Assembly: GCA_022826515.1 (NCBI GenBank)
Contig: JAJDUT010000087.1
Location: 25,438-89,437, forward strand
DNA from: Candidatus Latescibacterota bacterium
GTDB taxonomy: Bacteria; Latescibacterota; UBA2968; UBA8231
DNA length: 64,000 nt
Direction: 5' to 3'
In this document: positions 52,705 to 61,479 of the stretch, piece after piece
How positions within the stretch are numbered: position 1 is the first letter of the stretch
How the letters are laid out: each line of letters begins with the position of its first letter
Notes under the pieces: model-generated
The model's input: only the letters and a program-made list of their open reading frames with translations
What the model was told of the DNA's origin: nothing
The model's database searches: none
Position numbers and translations under genes: made by a program

Positions 52705-54042
52705 TTAGGTATAGCGTGCGTTGCGGTATTGGGTTTGGTAAAAATCGGGCAGGAGCTGATCGACGCGCATGAGGCCCTCGTCGGTCAGCTCAATCGCGTT
52801 GGCGTCGAATTGGAGCATTCCCTCGTCGCGCAGGCCGCTGAGCGCAGCGGCGAAGTGGGCGACGATATCGACGCCGAATTTGGTGCGAAAATACGCGGTG
52901 TCCAGCGCGCCTAATTTGAGTTGCAGAATCACCTCGCGGGTGAGTTGCTCTTCGCGGTTGGTGGCAAAAGCGCGGTGGATGGGGAGGTTGTCGCGGTCGA
53001 TGGTGGCGAGGTACTCGTCCCAATTCGGCGCGTTCTGGTAGTGGACGCCGCGCAGGTGCGAGAAGGAGGCGACGCCCGTGCCGATCATGTCTTGGCCGGT
53101 CCACACTGCGTCGCGGTACACGAAGCGGGCGTCGGGCGTCTTCTTCATGGTGTAGGCGCTCGAACGCACGTACCCAGCGGCGGACAATTGCTCGAAGGCA
53201 TAGGCGTGCCAAGTGCGCTTGGTTTTCCAGTCGGCCAAGGCCAGCGACTCGCCGTCGCCAGCGAGCAAATCCTTGGAATAGACCGTGTTGTAGGGCAGCT
53301 CCATCTGATAGACGGTAACGCTGTCGGGGTCGAATTCGATGGTCTTTTGCACGGTCTGACGCCAGCTCGGCCACGTCTCGCCGACCATGCCGGCGATCAG
53401 ATCGACGTTGACCTGATCGAAGTCGAGCGCGTGGATCCAGGGCATGACTTGGTAGATTTCCTTGCTGACGTGGGCGCGGCCGTTGTGGCGCAGAATTTCG
53501 TCGTCGAGATTTTCTATTCCCAGGCTGAGGCGGGTGACGCCGATGGCGCGGATGGCTTCTAATTTGGCTTGGGTCAGGGTGCCCGGCTCGCACTCAAAGG
53601 CGATTTCGTCGGCGTGATCCCAGGGCATGGCGTCTTTGAGGCGCGTTACTAGTGCCCGGAGATGACGCGAACTGATGTAAGAGGGGGTGCCGCCGCCAAA
53701 GTAGATAAAGTGCAGTGGCCGGTCTTTGACTGCTGGCTGCTGGGCGTAGTGTTCCACCTCGCGGGCGAGGGCGTCGAGGTAGGTCTGGATCTGCTGGCTG
53801 TTTTTGTCCGTATAGACGCGGAAGTAGCAAAATTTGCAGCGTTTGCGGCAGAAGGGGATGTGGAGGTAGAGGCCGAGTTTGGTGTTGGGATGCGGATGGT
53901 CGGCGAGTGCGCGGTGTGCTTGTGGCACGTCCTCCTCACTCCAAAACGAATAGGCCGGGTAGTTGGAGACAAAGACGCTGCCGACCTCGGTTTCGGTGCG
54001 GTCGGCGCGGGTAGTTGCTGGGTCGCTGCCGAGTGAACTCAT
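52705..54042 (-). CDS. HemN/HemW-like radical SAM protein (coproporphyrinogen oxidase family)
   Basis: A 445-residue radical SAM enzyme. The 4Fe-4S cluster motif is C65-x3-C69-x2-C72 in IPFCRKRCKFCYF, followed by YFGGGTPS (SAM-binding GGE-equivalent), FECEPGTL, RLSLGIENLDDE and DLIAGMVGET. The C-terminal HemN_C-like domain ends LMRVDQLLPDFY. The fourth Cys of true HemN (CxxxCxxCxC) is absent, placing it with HemW/HutW-like members rather than the biosynthetic oxidase. ATG 54042 overlaps the upstream stop (ATGA) and is preferred over the longer frame. Its operon with a TonB receptor recalls haem-uptake loci where HemN-like enzymes open the porphyrin ring; function here is unproven. Confidence 0.87.
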   Translation of the reverse strand: MSSLGSDPATTRADRTETEVGSVFVSNYPAYSFWSEEDVPQAHRALADHPHPNTKLGLYLHIPFCRKRCKFCYFRVYTDKNSQQIQTYLDALAREVEHYAQQPAVKDRPLHFIYFGGGTPSYISSRHLRALVTRLKDAMPWDHADEIAFECEPGTLTQAKLEAIRAIGVTRLSLGIENLDDEILRHNGRAHVSKEIYQVMPWIHALDFDQVNVDLIAGMVGETWPSWRQTVQKTIEFDPDSVTVYQMELPYNTVYSKDLLAGDGESLALADWKTKRTWHAYAFEQLSAAGYVRSSAYTMKKTPDARFVYRDAVWTGQDMIGTGVASFSHLRGVHYQNAPNWDEYLATIDRDNLPIHRAFATNREEQLTREVILQLKLGALDTAYFRTKFGVDIVAHFAAALSGLRDEGMLQFDANAIELTDEGLMRVDQLLPDFYQTQYRNARYT

Positions 54043-55127
54043 GGTTTGACTTCTTTCCCAAAACAATACAACACGCCGTCGGTAGCTCCGATGACGAGAT
54101 GATCGGCGGCGATGGCCGGTGAAGCCGCGATGGCTGCGCCCGTTTCAAAGCGCCAGACTTCTGCGCCCGATGCGAGCGCGAGGGCGATGAGCGCACGGGC
54201 TCCTACATAAATATACTCACCGGCGATGATCGGCGATGAATCCACCCGCGCTCCCGCAGCAAAAGTCCACAAGGGTTGGCCGGTTTGCGGGTCGAGGGCG
54301 TGTACGAGCTTATCTCGGCCGCCGATGACGACTGCTTGGTCAGCAACGGCTGGCGACGAGTAAAACGGGAATTTCCTCACCGCGTGGGCGTAGCGCCAGC
54401 GGATTGCTCCTGTGTCTAAATCGACGCTTAGTACTTCGTTGCCAAAGGTGCCTAGGTACGCGCGTCCCGCGTGGATGGCGGCGCTAGAGGCCACGTATCC
54501 GCCGAGCTCAAGCTGCTGGTGCTGCGTGCCGTCGGCGCGATTCAAAAGTCGCAAGTATCCGTCGCAACCGGCTACGGCTACGCGGTTTTTATATAACGCC
54601 GGCGTACTGTGAATATATCCCTCGGTGGCGATTTTCCAAACTAGGGTTCCGGTGGTTGCGTCGAGGCAGTACAGGTGCTGGTCGTAGCTGCCGAAGTAGA
54701 GGCGATCACCAGTGTGGTTGGCCGATGAGATGATGCTGGCGTCGGCGGTGAAAGTCCAGCGGCGCTGACCGCTGTGGATGGCGACGGCGTGGAAGGTGCC
54801 GGCTTCGTCGCCGAAGTAGATGGTGCTGTCGGCGATGGTGGGGGAGGACTTGATTTCGCCGTCGGCTTGGTACTGCCATGCTAGCGCGCCGGTGTGCAAG
54901 TCGAGTGCGTAGAACTGGCCGTCGAGCGAGCCGACGTACACTGTGCCTTCGTGGATGGCGGCAGTGGATTCAATGGCGTCTTGGGTGGGGTAGGCCCACA
55001 GCAGCGTTAGGGGTGGGGCGAGGTTGGAGGTGGTGACGCCGGTGAGTTGGGGGTTGCCGCGGAAGGTGTTGTAGGTGTCGGCAGCGGCCGTGGTTACTAG
55101 GAGGAGAGCTAGGAAGTAGAAGGGCAT
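54039..55127 (-). CDS. Secreted PQQ-type beta-propeller protein, operon leader
   Basis: A 362-residue exported propeller with regular short blades: LLWAYPTQDAIESTAAIHEG, TGALAWQYQADGEIKSSPT, SGQRRWTFTADASIISSA, TGTLVWKIATEGYIHSTPA and TGQPLWTFAAGARVDSSP. This is the BamB/PQQ-repeat pattern, different in detail from the three larger paralogues. ATG 55127 is chosen because it gives a clean signal peptide (MPFYFLALLLVTTAAA); GTG 55157 would add ten charged residues. It overlaps the HemN-like gene and heads the operon. Confidence 0.85.
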   Translation of the reverse strand: MPFYFLALLLVTTAAADTYNTFRGNPQLTGVTTSNLAPPLTLLWAYPTQDAIESTAAIHEGTVYVGSLDGQFYALDLHTGALAWQYQADGEIKSSPTIADSTIYFGDEAGTFHAVAIHSGQRRWTFTADASIISSANHTGDRLYFGSYDQHLYCLDATTGTLVWKIATEGYIHSTPALYKNRVAVAGCDGYLRLLNRADGTQHQQLELGGYVASSAAIHAGRAYLGTFGNEVLSVDLDTGAIRWRYAHAVRKFPFYSSPAVADQAVVIGGRDKLVHALDPQTGQPLWTFAAGARVDSSPIIAGEYIYVGARALIALALASGAEVWRFETGAAIAASPAIAADHLVIGATDGVLYCFGKEVKP

Positions 55128-55176
55128 ATCCCATCCAAATCTCAATCGACGATGCACAGCGGCGGGTGGAGCCTAG

Positions 55177-55582
55177 TCAGCGGATCGAGATAACCGTTAC
55201 CAGATTCGTCTGGTATATAGGCTTTTCCGGTCTTTCGGCCGTGACCAACTCCTCGGCACCAGCGAAATGTGCGCCAGCAACGTGAAGCGCATCCATGGCG
55301 CTGAGGCCAATTCGCTGTCCTTCCTCAAGGGCTATATCGAGAAACGGTTTCGACGGATTAACCCAGATCTCACAACCTTCAAAGAAGGTATTGTAGTATT
55401 GAAGTTCCAACGCCATGCCAAAAGCTGCGGGTTTTGGCAGCAGTTCGAGTTGAAGGAAAATGCTACCAATAAACGTGCGGTCAGGATCGGCTAGGATTTG
55501 TCGAGCGAGCGCACAGGTTTAACTCATCGTCTCGGCGCGTTGCGGCAATGAGGACATTGGCATCGACATAGGTCCTCGTCAC
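55177..55582 (-). pseudogene. Frameshifted VapC-like PIN toxin gene
   Basis: GTG 55582 begins TYVDANVLIAATRRDDELN, a PIN N-terminus, but the frame stops soon after LCARS. Removing one copy of a 4-bp tandem duplication (GAGCGAGC at 55503-55510) restores a continuous PIN domain that runs through LADPDRTFIGSIFLQLELLP to GLSAMDALHVAGAHFAGA and VTAERPEKP. The lesion therefore looks recent. The start overlaps the antitoxin stop (GTGA), the normal arrangement. The 79-residue 3' fragment (55177-55416) alone would not form a nuclease. Confidence 0.75.
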
Positions 55583-55857
55583 GGATGGCGTTCACCGCGC
55601 CGGGCTCGAATCTCTGCTTCAAACGCTTCTTCTGATAGCATCGGCATGCCAGATTGCTCGATCTGGCGGCGGATTTCTTCTAATCGTTTACCTAGCGGGG
55701 AACAAGGGAAGGGGGGGGGCTTTTCATCAAGACCGTTTGTGGTCGGGCCCTTGTTGCCATTCGTCTTCGCCTGGCGCTTGGCTTCAACGAGGCGTTTTAT
55801 CTCTTCGATATCTTCAGTCGTTAATCCCGAGATGTCTATTTCGATCCTGTTTTCCAT
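55579..55857 (-). CDS. Antitoxin-like protein paired with the broken PIN gene
   Basis: A 92-residue protein beginning MENRIEIDISGLTTEDIEEI, with a Lys/Arg-rich helix (KRLVEAKRQAKTNG), a Pro-rich linker and a C-terminal acidic helix (GKRLEEIRRQIEQSGMPMLS). ATG 55857 (AGAGAG upstream) is preferred; the frame is open further but without coding character. The stop overlaps the start of the PIN pseudogene. With the toxin disabled, it may persist as an orphan. Confidence 0.7.
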   Translation of the reverse strand: MENRIEIDISGLTTEDIEEIKRLVEAKRQAKTNGNKGPTTNGLDEKPPPFPCSPLGKRLEEIRRQIEQSGMPMLSEEAFEAEIRARRGERHP

Positions 55858-56062
55858 CTCTCTAATATAGAACATAGAGGGGCGTTGAGCGAGTAGCATA
55901 TACCCTGAGCTGGGGCCAGCCTGAGATAGGCAGGATCTGGCCGCCACTCTCCGAATTATTACACCAAGCAGATGACAGAAAATTGCGTTTATCGTACTTT
56001 GCCTCCAATCAATCTCATCACGTTTGACCACATTCAGACATGGAAGTGGATAGTAGACTGCA

Positions 56063-57916
56063 ATGGCGGATAAGGAAGGCTCAGGACTCGCGATTCTCCG
56101 GGCCATAGCCCAGATAATCGAGTATTACCCTCGGTGCATCCGCCTAGTTTGGGATGCGGCTGGGCTGAATGCCATCCTGGCCTTCGGAGTAAGCATGCTC
56201 GGTGCGGTGGTCCCGGCCGCGCAGGTCTGGATCACCAAGATTGTCATCGATAACGTAATCAGCGCCGTGGGTAATGGGGATGGAGCCGCAGTGGACTGGA
56301 TTGGGCTGCTAATACCGGTTGCTGGTGTTTTCAGCGTTTGGATTCTGGGATCTCTATGTGGAGCGGCAGCGAATGGGCTGCAGGCAAAAGTCGGGTACCT
56401 TGTCCGCCAGCACAGCCAGTATTTGATCCTGAGGAAGGCGGCTCGGCTCGACCTTGCCTTCTTCGAGAACCCGGCCTTCTTCGATGAAATGGAGAAGGCT
56501 AGGAGTGAAAGTAGCTACCGTGCCTACAACCTCGCCGTCTTGTCCCTAGTAATCGTCTCCTCATTGACCGGACTTGCAGCCATGTTGGCAGTGCTGCTCG
56601 CAGTGCATTGGGCAGCGCCAATAATACTGCTCATCACTGCGGCACCACAGGTGATCGTCGGCGGTCATTACGCCGGAAAGCGCTTCGCATTGGTCGGAGC
56701 AATGGCCAGTAATCGGCGCATGGCAGAATACATGTCGCGGCTACTCGGCTCTCGCGAGGCAGTCAAGGAGATCCGCATCTTCGCACTGCACGAGGAATTG
56801 CTGAGACGATTCCACAATTTCTGGGGGTTATTCGGCAAGGAAACATTTCGCCTCCGATTCGCCGAGGAACGATTCGGTTTTCTCCTAGGATTGATTACGA
56901 TGATAGGGACGGCATCCATCTGGGCTTACGCCGTGGTGCGAGCCGTGGGTGGCCATATCAGTGTGGGCACCGTGGCCCTTGCGTTCCAGGCTGCTGAGCA
57001 GGGACGGTCTGGGTTCTCTAGGCTGTTCAGGGATCTTGGGGTGTTCTACGAGCATACGATCTTTGCCGGGATTCTCTTTCGGTTCCTCGATCTCGACCCT
57101 CGCTCAGTTGAAGGGGCGCTGGCACCGCCGCCCGCGTCGCCTGCACCAGTCCCCGACCGTCTAACCCAGAGTATTGAGTTTCGGAATGTCTCCTTCCGCT
57201 ATCCAGGCTCCGACAAGTATGTGATAAAAAATGTCTCTTTTACTCTCAGAGTGCGCGAATCGGTAGCCATTGTCGGGGAGAACGGAGCTGGTAAGACGAC
57301 CGTCGTCAAGCTCTTGGCGCGGTTCTACGATCCCACGGAAGGCGCTATTTACTTGGATGGACGAGATCTGCGGGAATACGATTTAGCAAGCCTGCGCCGC
57401 CAAATCGGGGTAATTTTCCAGGATTTTGTTCGCTACGACCTCTCAGCCAAGGAGAACGTCGGCTTTGGTCAAGTGGATCTGTTGGACGATGATGACCGGA
57501 TCGAACGCGCGGCATACGAGGGTGGTGCTTCGGATCTCATCAAGGGGCTGTCGAAGGGATACGACACGATCCTGGGAAAGGAATTCGACGAGGGAGTTGA
57601 TTTATCTGGTGGCGAGTGGCAGAAGATTGCGCTGAGTCGTGCGTTTATGAAAGAGGCTGAGGTTCTTATTTTGGACGAGCCCACGGCCGCTCTCGATGCG
57701 TTTGCCGAACGCGATGTTTTCTCGCGCTTCGCCGAGCTCACGTCAGACCGCACGGCTATCTTCATCTCTCACCGCTTCTCCACCGTACGCATGGCCGATC
57801 ACATCCTCGTTCTGCAGCAGGGAGAGCTTGTCGAGCAGGGGAGTCATGAGCAACTCATGGCCGAGGACGGCAGGTACGCGCAGATGTTCAATACTCAGGC
57901 GAAGCAGTATCGGTAG
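56063..57916 (+). CDS. ABC exporter, fused membrane and ATPase domains
   Basis: A 617-residue half-transporter. The membrane domain (~25-320) has six hydrophobic segments (LNAILAFGVSMLGAVVPAAQV, LLIPVAGVFSVWILGSL and so on), and the ATPase domain (~355-610) carries Walker A GENGAGKT (405-412), signature LSGGEWQ (514-520), Walker B LILDEPT (Asp538, Glu539) and SHRFSTV. Composition and type fit MsbA-/peptide-exporter-like proteins that act as homodimers. It is transcribed alone, divergent from the antitoxin gene. No peptidase domain or precursor peptide is seen nearby. Substrate unknown. Confidence 0.9.
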   Translation: MADKEGSGLAILRAIAQIIEYYPRCIRLVWDAAGLNAILAFGVSMLGAVVPAAQVWITKIVIDNVISAVGNGDGAAVDWIGLLIPVAGVFSVWILGSLCGAAANGLQAKVGYLVRQHSQYLILRKAARLDLAFFENPAFFDEMEKARSESSYRAYNLAVLSLVIVSSLTGLAAMLAVLLAVHWAAPIILLITAAPQVIVGGHYAGKRFALVGAMASNRRMAEYMSRLLGSREAVKEIRIFALHEELLRRFHNFWGLFGKETFRLRFAEERFGFLLGLITMIGTASIWAYAVVRAVGGHISVGTVALAFQAAEQGRSGFSRLFRDLGVFYEHTIFAGILFRFLDLDPRSVEGALAPPPASPAPVPDRLTQSIEFRNVSFRYPGSDKYVIKNVSFTLRVRESVAIVGENGAGKTTVVKLLARFYDPTEGAIYLDGRDLREYDLASLRRQIGVIFQDFVRYDLSAKENVGFGQVDLLDDDDRIERAAYEGGASDLIKGLSKGYDTILGKEFDEGVDLSGGEWQKIALSRAFMKEAEVLILDEPTAALDAFAERDVFSRFAELTSDRTAIFISHRFSTVRMADHILVLQQGELVEQGSHEQLMAEDGRYAQMFNTQAKQYR

Positions 57917-57943
57917 GGGCGACTCCTCTCCTTTTTTCTTTCA

Positions 57944-59071
57944 TCAAAACGCCGTCTTATAAAGCCGTAGAAAGTCCGCTTCTTGCAAGGGAAGCGGATT
58001 GAAGGTACCGGTCCATTGTCCAGCGGCTTCTTGGGCCATAGCGGGTAGATCGCTTGCGGCGACTTGACAATCGGCGAGTCGCCGCGGTAGCCCTGCCATA
58101 GCGCATAGGTCTTCGAGATGGGCGGCGAGCGCGAGGGCGCTGCCGTTGAGTTGGATGTCTGCGCAAAGTTCGCCGTACAAATCGTCCACCGCTTGACCAT
58201 TCAAGCGAATTACGTGCGGCAGCATCAGGGCTACGGCGCGGCCGTGGGAGAGTGAGTAGTGGGCGGTGAGGGGGTTGGCGGTGGCGTGGGCGGCACCGAG
58301 CATGGAGTTTTCGATGGCAGTGCCGGCTAGGTGGGCACCTAAGAGCATGGCGTCGGCGGCGTTTTGGGGATCGGCGACGGCTGCCTCGTAGTGAGGCGCT
58401 AGCAGTTGCCAGGCTTGGCGGGCGAACATTTGTGAGAGCGGCGTGCGGCGGGTGGAGACGTAGCTTTCGACGGCATGGGCGAGGGCGTCAATACCGGCGT
58501 CGGCGCGGACGCGCTGGGGGACGCTGGATAGCAGGTTTGGGTCGAGGATGGCGATGTGGAAGCGGGCTTTGCGGTCGCCGCAGGCCATTTTGATACCTGT
58601 GTCGGCGCAGGTAATTAGGGCGTAGGATTGGGCCTCGCTGCCCGTTCCGGCTGTGGTGGGGATGCCGATGGAGGGCAGCATGGGTTGGGTGGCTTTGCCG
58701 TAGCCTTGGTAGGACTGCATTTGGCCGCCGTTGGTCAGCAGGAAATTGATGCCCTTGGCGCAGTCCATAGCACTGCCGCCGCCCAAGGCGACGATCAGGT
58801 CGATGGGGCCGTGGGCGCGGGCGTGGCGGACGCCAGCGGCTACGTGTTCGGTCGTGGGGTTTTCTCCTACGGCGGAAAAAGTGGTTGTCGTTAGGCCGGC
58901 GTTTTGTAGTGCATGTTGGGCCTGTTCGGCGAGGCCGGCCTGGATGAGGCCGGGATCGGTTACGAGTAGGGCGCGGGGGCCGGCCAATGCGCTAGCGAGA
59001 TCGCCTAACTGGTCGAGGGTTCCGGCACCAAAAACTACGCGGATAGACGGATCAAAGTCGAAGGGGGTCAT
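57944..59071 (-). CDS. Iron-containing alcohol dehydrogenase
   Basis: A 375-residue Fe-ADH: FGAGTLDQLGDLA, IVALGGGSAMDCAKGI (NAD(P) site), IPTTAGTGSEAQSYALI, and metal ligands in AGIDALAHAVESYVS and HYSLSHGRAVALMLPHV. ATG 59071 overlaps the aldehyde dehydrogenase stop (ATGA). The open frame that runs on upstream is an Arg/Pro-rich shadow of the aldehyde dehydrogenase and is not part of this protein. With its partner it would reduce or oxidise an alcohol/aldehyde pair; direction and substrate unknown. Confidence 0.92.
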   Translation of the reverse strand: MTPFDFDPSIRVVFGAGTLDQLGDLASALAGPRALLVTDPGLIQAGLAEQAQHALQNAGLTTTTFSAVGENPTTEHVAAGVRHARAHGPIDLIVALGGGSAMDCAKGINFLLTNGGQMQSYQGYGKATQPMLPSIGIPTTAGTGSEAQSYALITCADTGIKMACGDRKARFHIAILDPNLLSSVPQRVRADAGIDALAHAVESYVSTRRTPLSQMFARQAWQLLAPHYEAAVADPQNAADAMLLGAHLAGTAIENSMLGAAHATANPLTAHYSLSHGRAVALMLPHVIRLNGQAVDDLYGELCADIQLNGSALALAAHLEDLCAMAGLPRRLADCQVAASDLPAMAQEAAGQWTGTFNPLPLQEADFLRLYKTAF

Positions 59072-60465
59072 CCGGCTCTGCGCTGCAAGGCGCGTTGCTG
59101 GTAGAGGAAGTCGAAGAGGTTGCCCTCGTGCGGCTGATCCCAGGCGATTTCGTGGGTGGGGATCGGGCCGAGGTTGAGGCGTTCGATGTGGGGCGCGGCG
59201 AGCAGTTGGCGCGTTAGGCTCTCGTCCTCGGTGAGGGCGGTAGCCACCAGCGTCGGGCCGATGCGCGTGACGAGTTCTTCTTGTGGGACTTCTACTACCG
59301 AGGCGAAGGGGAAGAGGTATTCGGTATTGGCGAGTGGGTGTTGCCAGTCGGGGGTGTGGATCAAGGTTGGGTTGAGGAAAGTACAGCCGCCGATCTCGGC
59401 GATGCGTTCGCCTTGGCCTCTGGCCGTGTCTTGAGTCGCGTCGCCGATTTGGCCGTCGATTAGGGCTGAGATCTGGCGCGCTACGGCGGGATTGGGGAAG
59501 GCGGCGATTTGGGCTTGGGGGTCGTCGAGGGGACGAGCTTGGATTTGGCTCAGGCGCTCGCCGAGGGCGGCGGCGATTGCGCGGCCGTGGGCGGGTACCC
59601 AGATGCCAGAGGCGTTGAGGCAGGAGCGGCCTCCGTTGGAAGCGATTGAGGCGACCATGAGGTCGAGGTAGTGCTCCCATTGGTCGATTTTGTCCGCGCC
59701 GATGATGATTTTGCTGCGCCCTGGTCCGTGCAATTGGACGCGAGGGTCGTCGCGCCAAGGGGCGACGGTAGGACCGCCACCGAATAGCAGCGAGCGATTG
59801 CAGCGGAGCAGGATTTCGGTGCTGCCGCCGTGGTCGGTTGGGTAGTAGTTCAAGGCTTGGGGTGGACAGCCGGCCGCGATCAGGGATTGGGCGATGCGGT
59901 AGGGCGTCCACGGTTCTTCGCGGCCTGGCTTGAGCACCAGCGGAATTTTGAGCGGGATGGCTGGCAGCCATAGCGCGTGGACGCCGGGGGAGTTGCTCGG
60001 CAGGATGCAGCCGAGGGCTTGGGCATGGGACGCGAAGTGGAGCGGACTTGGGCCGTCGTCGAGGACGGTTAGGTCTAAGCCTCGGGTCAGGCCGCTGAGT
60101 ACGGCGGGCATTTCGACGCCGACGCGGTGGATTTTGTCCATGTTGGCGCGGGCCAGCGACTGCGGCAGGCCGGTGGTGGCCGAGACTTGCTCGACGTAGT
60201 CGTCCGGGGTTTGGCCGTCGTCGCCTAAAGGCAGCTCGGCGTGCAAGAAAAGGTCGGCGGCCTGTTGGCAGATGGCGACTAGTTCGGCGATGGTGAGGGT
60301 TTGTAGTGCTTGGCGGTTGCGCTCTTGGGCAGCTAAGTCGCGGGCGATTAGGCCTCGGTTGGCTTGGCTGACTTGGGCCAAGGGTTGGCCGGTGGCTATG
60401 TGGGCGACGGCGAGGCGGTCGAGGCTGGTGTAGGGCTGGCCGGTGCGGAGGATGGGTAAGTGCAT
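59068..60465 (-). CDS. Aldehyde dehydrogenase / acyl reductase family protein
   Basis: A 465-residue ALDH-fold protein: LPSNSPGVH (Asn158), LVLKPGREEPWTP (Lys179, cofactor), RSLLFGGG and the active-site Cys282 in NGGRSCLNAS. The first ~90 residues are helical and the C-terminal ends NLFDFLYQQRALQ. The active-site context differs from typical ALDH (no GQ.C), somewhat like LuxC- or EutE-type acyl reductases. Coupled by ATGA to the iron alcohol dehydrogenase, it may reduce an acyl substrate to alcohol in two steps. No start ribosome binding site is obvious. Confidence 0.85.
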   Translation of the reverse strand: MHLPILRTGQPYTSLDRLAVAHIATGQPLAQVSQANRGLIARDLAAQERNRQALQTLTIAELVAICQQAADLFLHAELPLGDDGQTPDDYVEQVSATTGLPQSLARANMDKIHRVGVEMPAVLSGLTRGLDLTVLDDGPSPLHFASHAQALGCILPSNSPGVHALWLPAIPLKIPLVLKPGREEPWTPYRIAQSLIAAGCPPQALNYYPTDHGGSTEILLRCNRSLLFGGGPTVAPWRDDPRVQLHGPGRSKIIIGADKIDQWEHYLDLMVASIASNGGRSCLNASGIWVPAHGRAIAAALGERLSQIQARPLDDPQAQIAAFPNPAVARQISALIDGQIGDATQDTARGQGERIAEIGGCTFLNPTLIHTPDWQHPLANTEYLFPFASVVEVPQEELVTRIGPTLVATALTEDESLTRQLLAAPHIERLNLGPIPTHEIAWDQPHEGNLFDFLYQQRALQRRAG

Positions 60466-60799
60466 GGGACTGGGCTTTGGGTTGGAGTGAGATGTTGCGG
60501 TCTATAAGTTTATAATCTGCACTAGTTTGGGGCGTTGGGAAAGGTGTCGTTTTCAGATTGAACTATCAATGACTCCGCTCCGCCGAGCAGCTTGCGGAGC
60601 TTGGGGGCCGGACTATAAGAACCGCTACGATATGTTTGACGCTGTTTTAGCTGTAGGGTATCTTGCTTGAAATAATCAAGATTACTTTGGAAACCAGCCT
60701 TGGAGTTTTTGCGGAATCAGATTTTGACCTAGGGATTGAAAACAGGGGAAGACCCTAGCCCGCAAACATGGGACAAAATTACATTGGAGTCTAAGCGGT
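60466..60799. other. 334-bp intergenic region
   Basis: A spacer between the aldehyde dehydrogenase start and the DUF433 gene. It contains a 7-bp inverted repeat GCTCCGC/GCGGAGC (60577-60583/60594-60600) and becomes AT-richer toward 60790. No coding sequence or clear promoter can be supported. Confidence 0.4.
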
Positions 60800-61036
60800 A
60801 TGAACAATGGAGATTATCGAGCTAGGATTACGGTTGATCCGCAAATTCACTTTGGCAAGCCTTGTGTTGCAGGAACCCGTATTCCCGTGGTTGACGTTCT
60901 CGAATTAGTGCGTGAGGGGATCTCGTTTAAGACCATTCTCTCTGATTATTTTCCCGACCTTCAAGAAGCCGACATACGTGCTTGCATCCATTATGCGATT
61001 GACGTGGTGCAGGTCGAAGATATTCATATTGCATAG
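60800..61036 (+). CDS. DUF433-family antitoxin-like protein
   Basis: A 78-residue DUF433 protein: ITVDPQIHFGKPCVAGTRIP, VVDVLELVREGISFKTILSD, FPDLQEADIRACIHYAID. The family has a helix-turn-helix-like core and is commonly found with DUF5615 PIN-like proteins as an antitoxin. It ends 5 bp before that partner here. Confidence 0.88.
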   Translation: MNNGDYRARITVDPQIHFGKPCVAGTRIPVVDVLELVREGISFKTILSDYFPDLQEADIRACIHYAIDVVQVEDIHIA

Positions 61037-61041
61037 GTGCG

Positions 61042-61410
61042 ATGAGGTTATTTCTCGATCACGACGTCTATGCGGTTACAGCTCGATTCCTCGGAGACCT
61101 TGGGTATGATGTCGTCACTGCTGGTGCATCGGGACATGGGCAAACCGACGATAGCGAGTTGTTGTGCATTGCGCGTAACGATGGCAGGCTTCTTGTAACC
61201 CGAGATCGAGATTTTGGTCGTCTTGTGTTTGTTTCTCGTGCGGGCTCAGGAGTCATCTATCTGCGGCTTAATCCCGCAAATCTATCTGCAGTTCACAAGG
61301 AGTTGAAACGCGTTTTAGAAACGTACTCCGAATCAGAACTCAAAGAGGCATTTGTCGTTGTTGAGACGGGACGACATCGTTTTCGCAATATTGCTGGACT
61401 TGAGGACTGA
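61042..61410 (+). CDS. DUF5615 PIN-like toxin
   Basis: A 122-residue protein of the Mut7-C/DUF5615 PIN-like type: MRLFLDHDVYAVTARFLGDL with the first acidic pair, DDSELLCIARNDGRLLVTRD and RDFGRLVFV carrying further Asp residues, and IYLRLNPANLS. AGGTGCG serves as ribosome binding site. A strong intrinsic terminator follows, so DUF433-DUF5615 is a self-contained bicistronic toxin-antitoxin unit. Confidence 0.88.
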   Translation: MRLFLDHDVYAVTARFLGDLGYDVVTAGASGHGQTDDSELLCIARNDGRLLVTRDRDFGRLVFVSRAGSGVIYLRLNPANLSAVHKELKRVLETYSESELKEAFVVVETGRHRFRNIAGLED

Positions 61411-61446
61411 CTGAAACCGCCTCGTTACGGGGAATCGTTGAAACGA

Positions 61447-61479
61447 AAAGAGTGAGTCTTTTTTGACTCGCTCTTTTTT
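61447..61479 (+). terminator. Rho-independent terminator of the DUF433/DUF5615 operon
   Basis: A 12-bp stem (AAAGAGTGAGTC with GACTCGCTCTTT, one G-T pair) around a T6 loop, followed by further T residues, 37 bp after the DUF5615 stop. Confidence 0.85.

Noticed and set aside
57944..59971. A 675-codon open frame covering the alcohol dehydrogenase and running far upstream
   Set aside because: Only the last 375 codons (from ATG 59071) encode the iron alcohol dehydrogenase. The upstream part is Arg/Pro-rich and is an out-of-frame shadow of the aldehyde dehydrogenase gene.
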